NCBI RefSeq assembly: GCF_913053745.1
Contig: NZ_CAJXGF010000032.1
Coordinates: 1-34,755 of the forward strand
Length of the DNA: 34,755 nt
Source of the DNA: an uncultured Nitratireductor sp.
GTDB taxonomy: Bacteria > Pseudomonadota > Alphaproteobacteria > Rhizobiales > Rhizobiaceae
Reading direction: 5' to 3'
Every line of letters starts with the position of its first letter. The first letter of the stretch is position 1. Positions 14,596-20,956 of this stretch are shown here, in pieces. The translations under genes were made by a program, and so were the position numbers. The notes below the pieces were generated by a model. That model had not been told where the DNA came from. It worked only from the letters and a program-made list of their open reading frames with translations, and did not search any database.

Positions 14596-14620
14596 AAGGG
14601 CGGTCCTGGTGGCCGCCCTT
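14596..14620. terminator. GC-rich hairpin after the secreted-protein gene
   Basis: Arms aagggcgg (14596-14603) and ccgccctt (14613-14620) enclose a 9-base loop. It is not followed by a T run, so it may stabilise the transcript end rather than terminate. About 30 bases further a weak hairpin, acgaagatcttcgt (14651-14664), is followed by seven Ts (14668-14674) and could be the actual plus-strand terminator. Confidence 0.45.
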
Positions 14621-14684
14621 GCTTCATGTCCGGAGTTGGGAGAGATCCTAACGAAGATCTTCGTCAGTTTTTTTCGGCGAGGAG

Positions 14685-14894
14685 TCAGGCGACCTGTCCG
14701 CCGACGACGAGGGCTACGGCGAGGAAGACGACGGCGCGGCCGCAGCACATGACAGCGAAAGCAGCATCGTTGGTCCAGTGGTCCGGAGTGTCGAAAACCG
14801 GGCGGTCGCGGTATTCCGTGCCGAGTGCCGCGAGAGCGACACCGACAGCAAAAAGGACGGTCCAGGCGGTGGCATCGATCGGTAGCGGAATCAT
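14685..14894 (-). CDS. Small two-span membrane protein
   Basis: A 69-residue protein with two hydrophobic segments (AWTVLFAVGVALAALG, about 9-24, and AAFAVMCCGRAVVFLAVALV, about 46-65) joined by a polar loop (TEYRDRPVFDTPDHWTND). ATG 14894 sits one base after the stop of the upstream cysteine-rich gene, so the two are coupled; the longer open frame upstream of this ATG is antisense-frame to that gene. The family is not recognised. A two-gene unit of a CxxC protein and a small membrane protein is visible, but its function is unknown. Confidence 0.55.
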   Translation of the reverse strand: MIPLPIDATAWTVLFAVGVALAALGTEYRDRPVFDTPDHWTNDAAFAVMCCGRAVVFLAVALVVGGQVA

Positions 14895-14895
14895 G

Positions 14896-15150
14896 TCAGC
14901 CCAGCCCCTCTTTCTTTGCGATGCTGATTTCAAGGCAACCGTCCACGCGCTCGCACAGGACGGAATCGCCGCATGGACCGCATGCAAACTCCACCATGTC
15001 CTCGATCTCCCTCGGCAAATCCTTGGGGAGGATGTCGATTTCTGCGAGCGCAGCCGCACCGTCAAGCACCCGCTGAGGGGTCGGGCATCCGGCGCAACCG
15101 GGGGTGATGCCGATGATGTAAATTTGCTCTTTAGCATTCGCATTGCTCAT
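14896..15150 (-). CDS. Small cysteine-rich (CxxC) protein
   Basis: An 84-residue protein started at ATG 15150 behind aagggag. It carries GITPGCAGCPTP (about residues 14-25), then FACGPCGDSVLC and ERVDGC towards the C-terminus: six cysteines, two of them pairs spaced as CxxC. This arrangement fits metal binding (zinc or an Fe-S cluster) or a redox role. No signal peptide is seen. It is coupled to the small membrane protein gene downstream. The 136-bp stretch upstream (15151-15286) holds no gene that I can support. Confidence 0.6.
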   Translation of the reverse strand: MSNANAKEQIYIIGITPGCAGCPTPQRVLDGAAALAEIDILPKDLPREIEDMVEFACGPCGDSVLCERVDGCLEISIAKKEGLG

Positions 15151-15286
15151 GTCGTCGTCTCCCTTGTTAGCTGGCCCCGGAGGGCATGAAAATTCGGTCT
15201 ACACCCCGCTGTGGAACCGGATTTTGAAGGCGTAGCATGCCGAGAGACGAGATCCCGGCATACAATTTCGCAACGTCACGGAAAGC

Positions 15287-15913
15287 CTATGCGGCGTCCT
15301 CCCAAGGTTCCGCTTCCGCCGCGCACTGGCGCAGGTGCCAGCGGGCTTCCATCTCGGCTACCTCAGCCTCGATTTCATCGCGTATGGCTGCCTCTTCCAA
15401 TGTCTGGCGGGCACGGCGGACGAGCTCGGCCCGCATTTTCGCGAGGGTGGTATCCGTAGGCGCGGTCTTCGGCAGGGTCCACCCGGGGTAGAGATTCAAG
15501 GTGTTGGCCGACAGGCCGACGACCTTCGCGAGCTCTGTCCGCGACAGGCCCAGCCGTTTCCGGAGTTCCACGTATTCATGGCGGCGGCGGTCGCGGTCGG
15601 CGGCTGCGGCTTCGGCATCGTGGCGAGGCACGGGCGGCGGGATGCCTTCGCGATTTCGGCGGACGAGTTCCTGGCGCATGCGCTCCAGAACCCTCGGTGA
15701 CGGGACGCGGCCGGCAGGCTCGTACGGCATCTGGTTCAACGTCGAGACGGCGAGGCCTGTAAGCTGGGACAGGTCCGCGCGGGACATGCCCAGCGCTGTG
15801 CGGAGACGGCGGTACTCGTCTGCGCGGTGCCGGATTTCCTCGACCGTCAGGGATTTGCTACCGCCATGTTTCGGGCGCGGGAGATTGGGATTCCCTTTGT
15901 AAGCGTAGGCCAT
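15287..15913 (-). CDS. Putative DNA-binding protein with two tandem HTH (XRE-like) domains
   Basis: A 208-residue protein started at ATG 15913, whose first base pairs overlap the stop of the upstream gene (TGATG), so it is coupled to it. Two similar segments are visible. One is EYRRLRTALGMSRADLSQLT, continuing GLAVSTLNQMP (about 31-63); the other is EYVELRKRLGLSRTELAKVV, continuing GLSANTLNLYP (about 109-140). Each ends in a helix with RMRQELVRR or KMRAELVRR. Each looks like a Cro/C1-type helix-turn-helix plus a conserved following helix, so the gene arose by internal duplication and could bind a two-site operator as a monomer. The C-terminus is acidic. It is probably the regulator of the small-gene operon it belongs to, by inference. 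Confidence 0.7.
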   Translation of the reverse strand: MAYAYKGNPNLPRPKHGGSKSLTVEEIRHRADEYRRLRTALGMSRADLSQLTGLAVSTLNQMPYEPAGRVPSPRVLERMRQELVRRNREGIPPPVPRHDAEAAAADRDRRRHEYVELRKRLGLSRTELAKVVGLSANTLNLYPGWTLPKTAPTDTTLAKMRAELVRRARQTLEEAAIRDEIEAEVAEMEARWHLRQCAAEAEPWEDAA

Positions 15914-16170
15914 CACGCCACCTCGCTTTCCGTCGCGCGGAAGGCGAGCGGGTCGGCGAGGTAGCGCGCTCGCGCCTTGCCTGCGGGGGAAGCACGGAAG
16001 GTTTTCGATGCTTTCACCCATGCCACGTAGGCATCGTCTCGATCCTCCCTGGTCCGCTCAACCCAGTACGGGTCCTCCGCCTCATCAAGCATTCGCTCGG
16101 CCAGCTGCAGCGCCTCGCGGGTCTCCTGCAGGCATTGCCATTCCGGCGACCATATCCAAAATTCATTCAT
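15913..16170 (-). CDS. Hypothetical protein coupled to the double-HTH regulator
   Basis: An 85-residue protein started at ATG 16170 with aagggga upstream. It is Trp- and charge-rich (MNEFWIWSPEWQCLQETREA), predicted helical, and ends in ARYLADPLAFRATESEVA. The stop overlaps the next start by one base. No family is recognised and no membrane segment is present. Given the coupling, it may act with the double-HTH protein downstream. Confidence 0.6.
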   Translation of the reverse strand: MNEFWIWSPEWQCLQETREALQLAERMLDEAEDPYWVERTREDRDDAYVAWVKASKTFRASPAGKARARYLADPLAFRATESEVA

Positions 16171-16207
16171 TGCAGTTCCCCTTCTTTCTCGGCGCTCTGT
16201 GGCCAGG

Positions 16208-16411
16208 CTAAACAGCCTCCACAGCTTCGCAGATGATGCGGAGCTGATGCCCCAGATCGCGCGCAGTCTTCTCCGTGCGGTTCCGCTCATACCGATATCG
16301 GTCATCGTACGGTTTCAGGCGCGCCAGAAGCCGCTCCGGCTCCATGAACGGCTCAAAGCCGTCCCGTTTCACGATGCCGTCTACAAGATCCCAGAAATCG
16401 TCTTCATTCAT
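16208..16411 (-). CDS. Hypothetical small protein
   Basis: A 67-residue protein started at ATG 16411 behind aggagaggag. The sequence is polar and helical (MNEDDFWDLVDGIVKRDGFE, RLLARLKPYDDRYRYERNR). It is the last of four short minus-strand genes separated by hairpin repeats, and its ribosome site lies just downstream of repeat copy 1 on the transcribed strand. The family is unknown. Confidence 0.6.
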   Translation of the reverse strand: MNEDDFWDLVDGIVKRDGFEPFMEPERLLARLKPYDDRYRYERNRTEKTARDLGHQLRIICEAVEAV

Positions 16412-16443
16412 GGTCGTTCTCCTCTCCTGTGTTTCGGGCTTTC

Positions 16444-16502
16444 GGCCCTCTCCGGAACCCTCCGCGAAGGGTTCGGGGGAAGGCCAGGGCGTAGTGCCCC
16501 GG
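16444..16502. repeat. Two-hairpin intergenic element, copy 1
   Basis: Hairpin A has outer ggcc (16444-16447) pairing with ggcc (16482-16485) and a variable inner stem gaaccct/agggttc (16455-16461 with 16468-16474). The conserved linker gggggaaggcc is at 16475-16485. Hairpin B is gggc/gccc (16487-16490 with 16496-16499), flanked by cc/gg around an A-C mismatch. It lies in the gap between two minus-strand genes, after the stop of 16511-16762 and before the ribosome site of 16208-16411. Two more copies have the same architecture but different stem sequences. Confidence 0.65.
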
Positions 16503-16510
16503 TTCCGTGT

Positions 16511-16762
16511 TTAAGCTGCCGTTTTCCAGGCGAGATAAGCGACCGGAGCAGACCCGCCCGTGTTCCTATAGGTCCCGCCGAGGAAAGCCGCGCCGCTGGC
16601 AAACGCTTCGAAGGGAATCGGGTAAACTTCGATAGTCGCGTGACTGTCCGCGACGGCATCGAAAGCCGCGTTGTCGTCTCCGTCATCGCCGCTGGTGAAC
16701 CAGCTCTTGCGCTCTGCAATGGCGACGATTTCGGAAGTGCCCCTGGTCACTGCTACAAACAT
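16511..16762 (-). CDS. Hypothetical small acidic protein
   Basis: An 83-residue protein. ATG 16762 is chosen because TAGGAG lies 8 bases upstream; an in-frame ATG at 16801 falls at the edge of repeat copy 2. The sequence has short beta-prone stretches (MFVAVTRGTSEIVAIAERKS, ATIEVYPIPFEAF) and an acidic loop (SGDDGDDNAAFDAVAD). It ends APVAYLAWKTAA, like the AAYLAAWDW segment of the neighbouring 16862-17212 protein, so the two may be related. The family is not recognised. Confidence 0.58.
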   Translation of the reverse strand: MFVAVTRGTSEIVAIAERKSWFTSGDDGDDNAAFDAVADSHATIEVYPIPFEAFASGAAFLGGTYRNTGGSAPVAYLAWKTAA

Positions 16763-16792
16763 GATCGATGCTCCTATGGTGTTGTCGAGGAT

Positions 16793-16853
16793 GGCCCTCA
16801 CCTGAACCGTCCGCGCGGGGCGGTTCGGGGGAAGGCCGGGGCGGATGCCCCGG
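16793..16853. repeat. Two-hairpin intergenic element, copy 2
   Basis: Outer ggcc (16793-16796) pairs with ggcc (16834-16837). The variable stem is gaaccg/cggttc (16804-16809 with 16821-16826), with linker gggggaaggcc at 16827-16837. Hairpin B is the perfect 7-bp ccggggc/gccccgg (16836-16842 with 16847-16853). It separates the genes 16862-17212 and 16511-16762. Compared with copies 1 and 3, both arms of each stem have changed together. Confidence 0.65.
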
Positions 16854-16861
16854 TTCCGTGG

Positions 16862-17212
16862 TTAGGCTGCGGCGGCTTCCTCGGCCGCATACCTCACTGC
16901 GTCTTCTACGTGGTCGAGCGCGATAGAGTCGGGATGTTCACGGGCGAACGCCTCGGCGATCGCGTTCCGCTCGGGATCGGCGTCGAATTCGACTTCGTGG
17001 TCGCCGCCGGCGGTCCAGTCCCAGGCGGCGAGGTAGGCTGCGCCGCTGCGGCCGAACTCGATCGACACCGCCTCAGTGCCAAGCTCCTGCGCGGCTTCTG
17101 GCCTCAGCCAGATAACCGCCACGGTTGCGTTTTCACCGCTTTCAACGTGCTCGTCGCCGTCGAAAAATTCGACCGCTTCAACCCTCTCGTCGTATGCGCA
17201 TTCATGTTCCAT
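16862..17212 (-). CDS. Highly acidic hypothetical protein (possible DNA mimic)
   Basis: A 116-residue protein started at ATG 17212 behind AAGGAG (7-base spacing); a longer frame to 17269 has no good site. I count 30 Asp/Glu against 6 Arg and no Lys, a net charge near -24. The acidic residues are spread along the chain (DERVEAVEFFDGDEHVESGE; DHEVEFDADPER). Such composition is seen in DNA-mimic antirestriction proteins carried by mobile elements (for example ArdA or Ocr), but no sequence family is recognised and the role is a guess. It lies between repeat copies 2 and 3 in a row of short genes. Confidence 0.62.
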   Translation of the reverse strand: MEHECAYDERVEAVEFFDGDEHVESGENATVAVIWLRPEAAQELGTEAVSIEFGRSGAAYLAAWDWTAGGDHEVEFDADPERNAIAEAFAREHPDSIALDHVEDAVRYAAEEAAAA

Positions 17213-17280
17213 GTCGTCGCTCCTTGTTTGTGCGGGCGGGATGCCCAACCCCTTCACGGGAAACATCACTGGAGGATTTC

Positions 17281-17338
17281 GGCCCTCTCCAGAGCTCTCG
17301 GCGGAGAGCTCGGGGGAAGGCCGGGACTGTGATCCCGG
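17281..17338. repeat. Two-hairpin intergenic element, copy 3
   Basis: Outer ggcc (17281-17284) pairs with ggcc (17319-17322). The variable stem is a perfect 8-bp gagctctc/gagagctc (17292-17299 with 17304-17311), with linker gggggaaggcc at 17312-17322. Hairpin B is ccggga/tcccgg (17321-17326 with 17333-17338). It lies between the genes 17347-17535 and 16862-17212. The stems are preserved by paired changes relative to the other copies. Confidence 0.65.
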
Positions 17339-17346
17339 TTTCCCTA

Positions 17347-17535
17347 TCAGGCGACTGCGGCTTCAGGATTGTCCGCGAAGAAGTCACCGATGTTGAAACC
17401 GTCAAGGTTGTCGGTGTCCTCACCGTCCACGCGGAACACGAGAATCCAGTCCTCGTCGTCCGGGCTGCGGCCGCGATTTTCGACGGCCAGATAGCGCTCT
17501 GCCTCGGCGCGGGAGCTGCGTTCCACGGGTGGCAT
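17347..17535 (-). CDS. Hypothetical small acidic protein
   Basis: A 62-residue protein with 16 acidic and 6 basic residues. Its C-terminal half is protein-like (DEDWILVFRVDGEDTDNLDG, then FNIGDFFADNPEAAVA). ATG 17535 has no clear ribosome site; a stop lies seven codons upstream, so the start cannot move far. It is the first of the row of short minus-strand genes separated by the two-hairpin repeats. The family is unknown. Confidence 0.48.
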   Translation of the reverse strand: MPPVERSSRAEAERYLAVENRGRSPDDEDWILVFRVDGEDTDNLDGFNIGDFFADNPEAAVA

Positions 17536-17547
17536 GCCGCCGTGGCA

Positions 17548-17901
17548 ATGGGCTTATGGCCTGACGCAGACCTCGATCCGCGAGAACTGGCATGGCTGAA
17601 CGATGCCGTCGCAGAGTGGAATCAGGGGCGTTGGGCACTGCCAGACGGTAGGCAGCGCGACGCCGAACCGCTCCCTCCCGTTCCGCTCCGCGAGGAACGG
17701 GAGTCCGTCTATGGGGTGCGGCGGAACGAGATCCGCGGCGCGGTCGGCGTTGCTCGGCGCTTCACGCTGTCGGGCCGGCGGGCGAAACGGGCGGAGCTTT
17801 TCGAGACGGCTGCCGATGCAGGTTTCCTGGAAGGCTTCGAAGCGAAGATTCAGGAGAAACAGGGCGAGACGGGGAAGAAGGTACCCCCGCTTTTCGTGTG
17901 A
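17548..17901 (+). CDS. Possible hypothetical protein, plus strand
   Basis: An open frame of 117 residues from ATG 17548 with natural-looking composition (LDPRELAWLNDAVAEWNQGR; ELFETAADAGFLEGFEAKIQ) and GC-rich third positions. The ribosome site is poor and the start is only 12 bp from the start of the divergent acidic gene, leaving little room for promoters. A plus-strand terminator at 18106-18131 supports some plus-strand transcription here. The frame also continues upstream antisense to 17347-17535. The competing minus-strand frame through 17554-18399 looks like a shadow. I give this about even odds of being real. Confidence 0.38.
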   Translation: MGLWPDADLDPRELAWLNDAVAEWNQGRWALPDGRQRDAEPLPPVPLREERESVYGVRRNEIRGAVGVARRFTLSGRRAKRAELFETAADAGFLEGFEAKIQEKQGETGKKVPPLFV

Positions 17902-18459
17902 CACGAAATACGGAAGTGGGCGCGCCTCCGTCAAGGGCGGAAGATGGGGCCAGCCCCGTCGCGCTTCGCGCGCCTCCCCGGAGTATTTGGCGGAAAGAGG
18001 AAGGAGGGGCGCCGCCCATGATTTCCTGCTTGACCCATGCGGCCGACTGGAAGACCATGAGAGCACGGTACAGCCGGGAGCGGCGATGATCGTGAAAGAG
18101 GAAGGCCCGCCCGAGTGGCGGGTTTTCTTTTGCCCGCTGGCAGGCATCTGCCCGCCCCCACAAGAGAGCAGCGCATAAAGCGGAGGCATCGGAACGTCCA
18201 GCAGAGGCAACATTGCCGGGACGGTGCCGGAGGCCAATTCGCGGCCGTGAGATCGGTTCACCATGGCGACCATAGGAGCGTCAGCATGGCGCCGCGCTAG
18301 CGGGACGCGGGACTGATCGCCTCGGACGAAGGGTCCTTTGATAGGAAGGGTGGGCATGCCGAAAACGGCCGATTCAGGCCTGGATCGGTCTTCGCGCAAT
18401 AATCTGTCGCGCTCAAAGGGGGCATAGAGCGCGATTCTCGGGTCGCCGTGGGTCTTAGG
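17902..18459. other. 558-bp stretch without a supported gene
   Basis: This stretch holds a plus-strand terminator (18106-18131) and two tiny overlapping plus-strand frames (18018-18089 and 18086-18178, joined by ATGA). They are too short and too weakly supported to call; the second runs through the terminator stem. From 18179 to 18459 I see no convincing coding frame on either strand. It separates the small-gene region from the vsr end of the restriction cassette. Confidence 0.5.
18106..18131 (+). terminator. Rho-independent terminator, plus strand
   Basis: Six-base arms cccgcc (18106-18111) and ggcggg (18117-18122) with a 5-base loop are followed by ttttctttt. It would end any plus-strand transcript from the 17548 region. 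Confidence 0.65.
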
Positions 18460-18909
18460 TCACGGGGAATCGGCAGCATTTCCTGCTGCGCCAGGTAGTC
18501 CAAGGAATTCCCGTAACCTTCTTACGATGGCTTCTCGATCCTTGATTTCGCCCTCCCACAGCGTCAGCACCCGCCAGCCGGCTGCTTCCAGTGCGGCCAC
18601 ATTGGCGGCATCCCTTTCCTTGTTGCGGGCCAGCTTCGGCCCCCAATATTCGAGCCGGGACTTCGGCGGTACGGCCTCTCGGCATGCCGGGTCAGGATGG
18701 CCGTGCCAGAAACAGCCATGCACGAAGATCACGGCACGCCGCCCCGGGAACACGAGGTCAGGCTTCCCTGGGAGGTCTTTCCGATGAAGGCGGAAGCGAT
18801 ATCCAAGGCCATGGGCCATGCGCCGGACGATCAATTCGGGCTTGGTGTTCTTCGAACGAATGCGCGCCATGTTCGCGCTGCGGCGCTCGGGCGAAAGCTT
18901 ATCGACCAT
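18460..18909 (-). CDS. vsr: Very short patch repair endonuclease Vsr
   Basis: A 149-residue Vsr-type endonuclease. It nicks 5' of the T in T:G mismatches that arise by deamination of 5-methylcytosine, starting repair to C:G. Residues fall at the E. coli Vsr numbers: E25, D51 (GKPDLVF), H64 and H69 (VHGCFWHGH); residue 63 is Val where E. coli has Thr. The zinc-site and specificity region HPDPACREAVPPKSRLEYW follows. ATG 18909 is two bases after the stop of the NaeI-like gene, so it is the last gene of the methyltransferase-endonuclease-vsr operon. It protects the GCCGGC-type sites from the mutagenic cost of the neighbouring C5 methyltransferase. Confidence 0.93.
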   Translation of the reverse strand: MVDKLSPERRSANMARIRSKNTKPELIVRRMAHGLGYRFRLHRKDLPGKPDLVFPGRRAVIFVHGCFWHGHPDPACREAVPPKSRLEYWGPKLARNKERDAANVAALEAAGWRVLTLWEGEIKDREAIVRRLREFLGLPGAAGNAADSP

Positions 18910-18911
18910 CG

Positions 18912-19784
18912 CTAGTCGATGTGCCCGATCCGCCGCAGATAGCTAACCTCGTCGGTGCTTTTCGGCGTGTACGAGATGAACTCTTCTCTGGTCACCAGTC
19001 CAAGGCCGAGATGCTTGATGGGCTCCTGGTCATAGACACCAGAGAAAATGGCTATGCCCTTGGGTGCGAGAATGTCTCGTGCACCTCCATTGCGGCGGAT
19101 CCGTTTCATGTAATCAAGCTGCCGCGCCAGTCCTTGAATCTGTACGCGCGAGATGGGTCGGCCCTGCACCATCTCGAACAATGCAGCTATCCTCGCCGAA
19201 CCTCCGCCGGCATTGATGAGCGCCTTTCTCTGGCTATCGCTCAGAAGTTGCCAGAAGTTCACCGGATACGGGTGCTGCCTAAGCATCCACCAGATGTTGG
19301 CTGCTCCCGCAGCCGATACCCCACGCTTGGCATCCTGGTTCTGACCAGGATTCAGGTAACCGTCGTGCAGCACTGCCACGCCGATGTCACAGAGCGACTT
19401 TGCTTCACTGGACCGGATCAGCAGAGCCGGCCTACCGACATTCTCCCGAGGAATGGACCAGTTTGTCCCCATGGTGTTTTTGATATCGACCTCAGCGCCT
19501 TTCACGTTCATGTCGAGAACGCTGCCCTTGCTGAATTTCAGGAAGGCCCGAACAAGGATCTCGACCTTCGTTCCGAGATAGGTCTTCTCCGTCTTCTCCG
19601 TTTGCTCCAGAAGAAAACGCCCCGTGCGAGGGGTGTCGATCACTTCATCGATCGCAGTCCGGAGGATAATCGGGATATTGACTTCAAACTCATCCCGGCC
19701 CCCTGCCGCCTCATAGATCGCCTTAACGATAGGGTGGACAGAAGCATAATCCGGATGGGTAGAATCGAGCGGTAGGGTTGCCAT
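18912..19784 (-). CDS. NaeI-like type II restriction endonuclease
   Basis: A 290-residue endonuclease of the NaeI family (317 residues in NaeI), which cuts GCCGGC and needs two copies of its site (type IIE). The N-terminal domain carries RTGRF, KTEKTYLGTKVEI and AEVDIKNT. The catalytic set E75, D91, D100, K102 has exactly the spacing of NaeI E70, D86, D95, K97. The C-terminal DNA-binding half shows FEMVQGRPISRVQIQGLARQ, DYMKRIRRNGGARDILAP and KGIAIFSG, as in NaeI. It lies between a C5-cytosine methyltransferase and vsr, transcribed in that order. The start codon at 19784 has no good ribosome site and is buried in a 10-bp inverted repeat (19780-19809), a possible delay device for nuclease expression. 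Confidence 0.92.
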   Translation of the reverse strand: MATLPLDSTHPDYASVHPIVKAIYEAAGGRDEFEVNIPIILRTAIDEVIDTPRTGRFLLEQTEKTEKTYLGTKVEILVRAFLKFSKGSVLDMNVKGAEVDIKNTMGTNWSIPRENVGRPALLIRSSEAKSLCDIGVAVLHDGYLNPGQNQDAKRGVSAAGAANIWWMLRQHPYPVNFWQLLSDSQRKALINAGGGSARIAALFEMVQGRPISRVQIQGLARQLDYMKRIRRNGGARDILAPKGIAIFSGVYDQEPIKHLGLGLVTREEFISYTPKSTDEVSYLRRIGHID

Positions 19785-19809
19785 GTCCGCGAGATCTTAC
19801 GGACATGGC
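19780..19809. promoter_or_regulatory. 10-bp inverted repeat covering the endonuclease start codon
   Basis: gccatgtccg (19780-19789) and cggacatggc (19800-19809) are perfect inverted arms around a 10-base centre that itself contains agatct. On the minus strand one arm holds the ATG of the NaeI-like gene. As RNA it would hide the start codon; as DNA it could be an operator. The role is inferred. Confidence 0.55.
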
Positions 19810-19824
19810 GGGAAGAGATCCAGT

Positions 19825-20793
19825 CTAAGCTGGGATGGCGACGGGGAATACTGTCCGCCTTTCCATTGCTTCGCGCAGCTTCCCAGCAACCGCCTTGGCG
19901 ACGGGCGGCGGGAAGGCGTTTCCTACTTGTCGATAAGCAGCGGTTTTACGGCCATGAAACTGCCACGCGTCATCGAAACCTTGGATACGCGCAGCCATCC
20001 GGACGGTTAGGCGAGGCATGCCCACGAAATCACGCTCGGGCGCTTCCTCAGCAAGGCTCTTGCCATTTACGCCCAGCGTTGCCCACGCTGCGCGGGCTCG
20101 CGTAGGGCCAAGGTCCGGACCTCCGTGCTTCTTTGAACCGCCGACTAGGGTCGGCGCGATCTCGTCGGCGCGTTTCGCCCACTTCTTCGCACCTCTCCAG
20201 CCATTCGCAGCCATGAGGTCGTGCAACCTTTCGCCGACCGTGGGCGCGTCATGGGGACTCGGGGTCGGCCATTCGAAATTGTCCTTGATGTCGTCACGAA
20301 GCGCAACAATGACGACGCGAGGGCGAAGCTGTGGAACGCCGTAGTCGGAAGCGTTCAGGAGCCGCCAGTGCGCGTCATAGCCGAGTTTCTTGAGCTCGCC
20401 CTTGATGAAGCCGCGATAGTCCTCGAAAACGGCATCGAGAAATCCCCTAACGTTTTCGATCATGACCGCCTTCGGGCGTGTCTCGTCCACAAGGCGGATT
20501 GCAGCAGGGAATAGATTGCGCTCGTCGTCTTTGCCGAGTTGCTTGCCCGCGACGGAAAAGGGAGGGCATGGCAGCCCTCCGGCCAGAAGATCGACACCCT
20601 TGTACTGTTTGCCATCGAAGGGATTCAGGTCTTCCTCATGGACGGTCCATTCAGGGCGGTTCAGCCGCAGTGTTTTGCAACAGTCGGGATCGATCTCCAC
20701 AAGCCCCGCATGGCCGAATCCTGCTTGCTCAAGGCCGCTCGCTTGCCCGCCAGCGCCGGCGCACAGTTCCAATGATGTCAACTGCGATTCCAT
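19825..20793 (-). CDS. DNA (cytosine-5-)-methyltransferase, GCCGGC type
   Basis: A 322-residue C5-cytosine methyltransferase. ATG 20793 is chosen because gggaggga lies about 5 bases upstream; a GTG further upstream (20835) is weaker. Motifs: I LELCAGAGG (8-16), IV GGLPC76PPF with the catalytic Cys76, VI ENVRG (113-117), VIII QLRPR (155-159), IX RLTVRMAARIQGF (261-273), X GNAFPPPVA (291-299). The target-recognition stretch EIAPTLVGGSKKHGGPDLGP (211-230) is of the type I know from GCCGGC methyltransferases such as M.NaeI/M.NgoMIV. It precedes the NaeI-like gene by 40 bp, so the protective enzyme is made first. The 229-bp leader contains a nested inverted repeat (20957-20998) and a possible weak promoter. 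Confidence 0.93.
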   Translation of the reverse strand: MESQLTSLELCAGAGGQASGLEQAGFGHAGLVEIDPDCCKTLRLNRPEWTVHEEDLNPFDGKQYKGVDLLAGGLPCPPFSVAGKQLGKDDERNLFPAAIRLVDETRPKAVMIENVRGFLDAVFEDYRGFIKGELKKLGYDAHWRLLNASDYGVPQLRPRVVIVALRDDIKDNFEWPTPSPHDAPTVGERLHDLMAANGWRGAKKWAKRADEIAPTLVGGSKKHGGPDLGPTRARAAWATLGVNGKSLAEEAPERDFVGMPRLTVRMAARIQGFDDAWQFHGRKTAAYRQVGNAFPPPVAKAVAGKLREAMERRTVFPVAIPA

Positions 20794-20956
20794 GCAGTCC
20801 CTCCCTGCCGAATCGTTGGCACAAAACAAGAACACGAAATGATTAGCACTCAGTTAAGTCCAAGTAAAACGAGTGCGGCCCCTGTGAGTCACTCTGTCGC
20901 ATCAGCATCCGACAGGCCAGTGACGGGACGACGCTTCCACAGATCAATCGTCGCTC

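Noticed and set aside
16412..17346. CRISPR array as explanation of the repeats between the short genes
   Set aside because: The spacing is the length of whole genes, the repeats differ in the stems, and no cas genes are present.
18018..18178. Two tiny overlapping plus-strand frames (23 and 30 codons, joined by ATGA)
   Set aside because: They are too short, with weak ribosome sites, and the second crosses a strong terminator hairpin.
17554..18399. Minus-strand frame of 281 codons
   Set aside because: It has no recognisable domain, no good ribosome site and a shadow-like Pro/Arg/Ser composition; a plus-strand frame and a terminator in the same place fit better.
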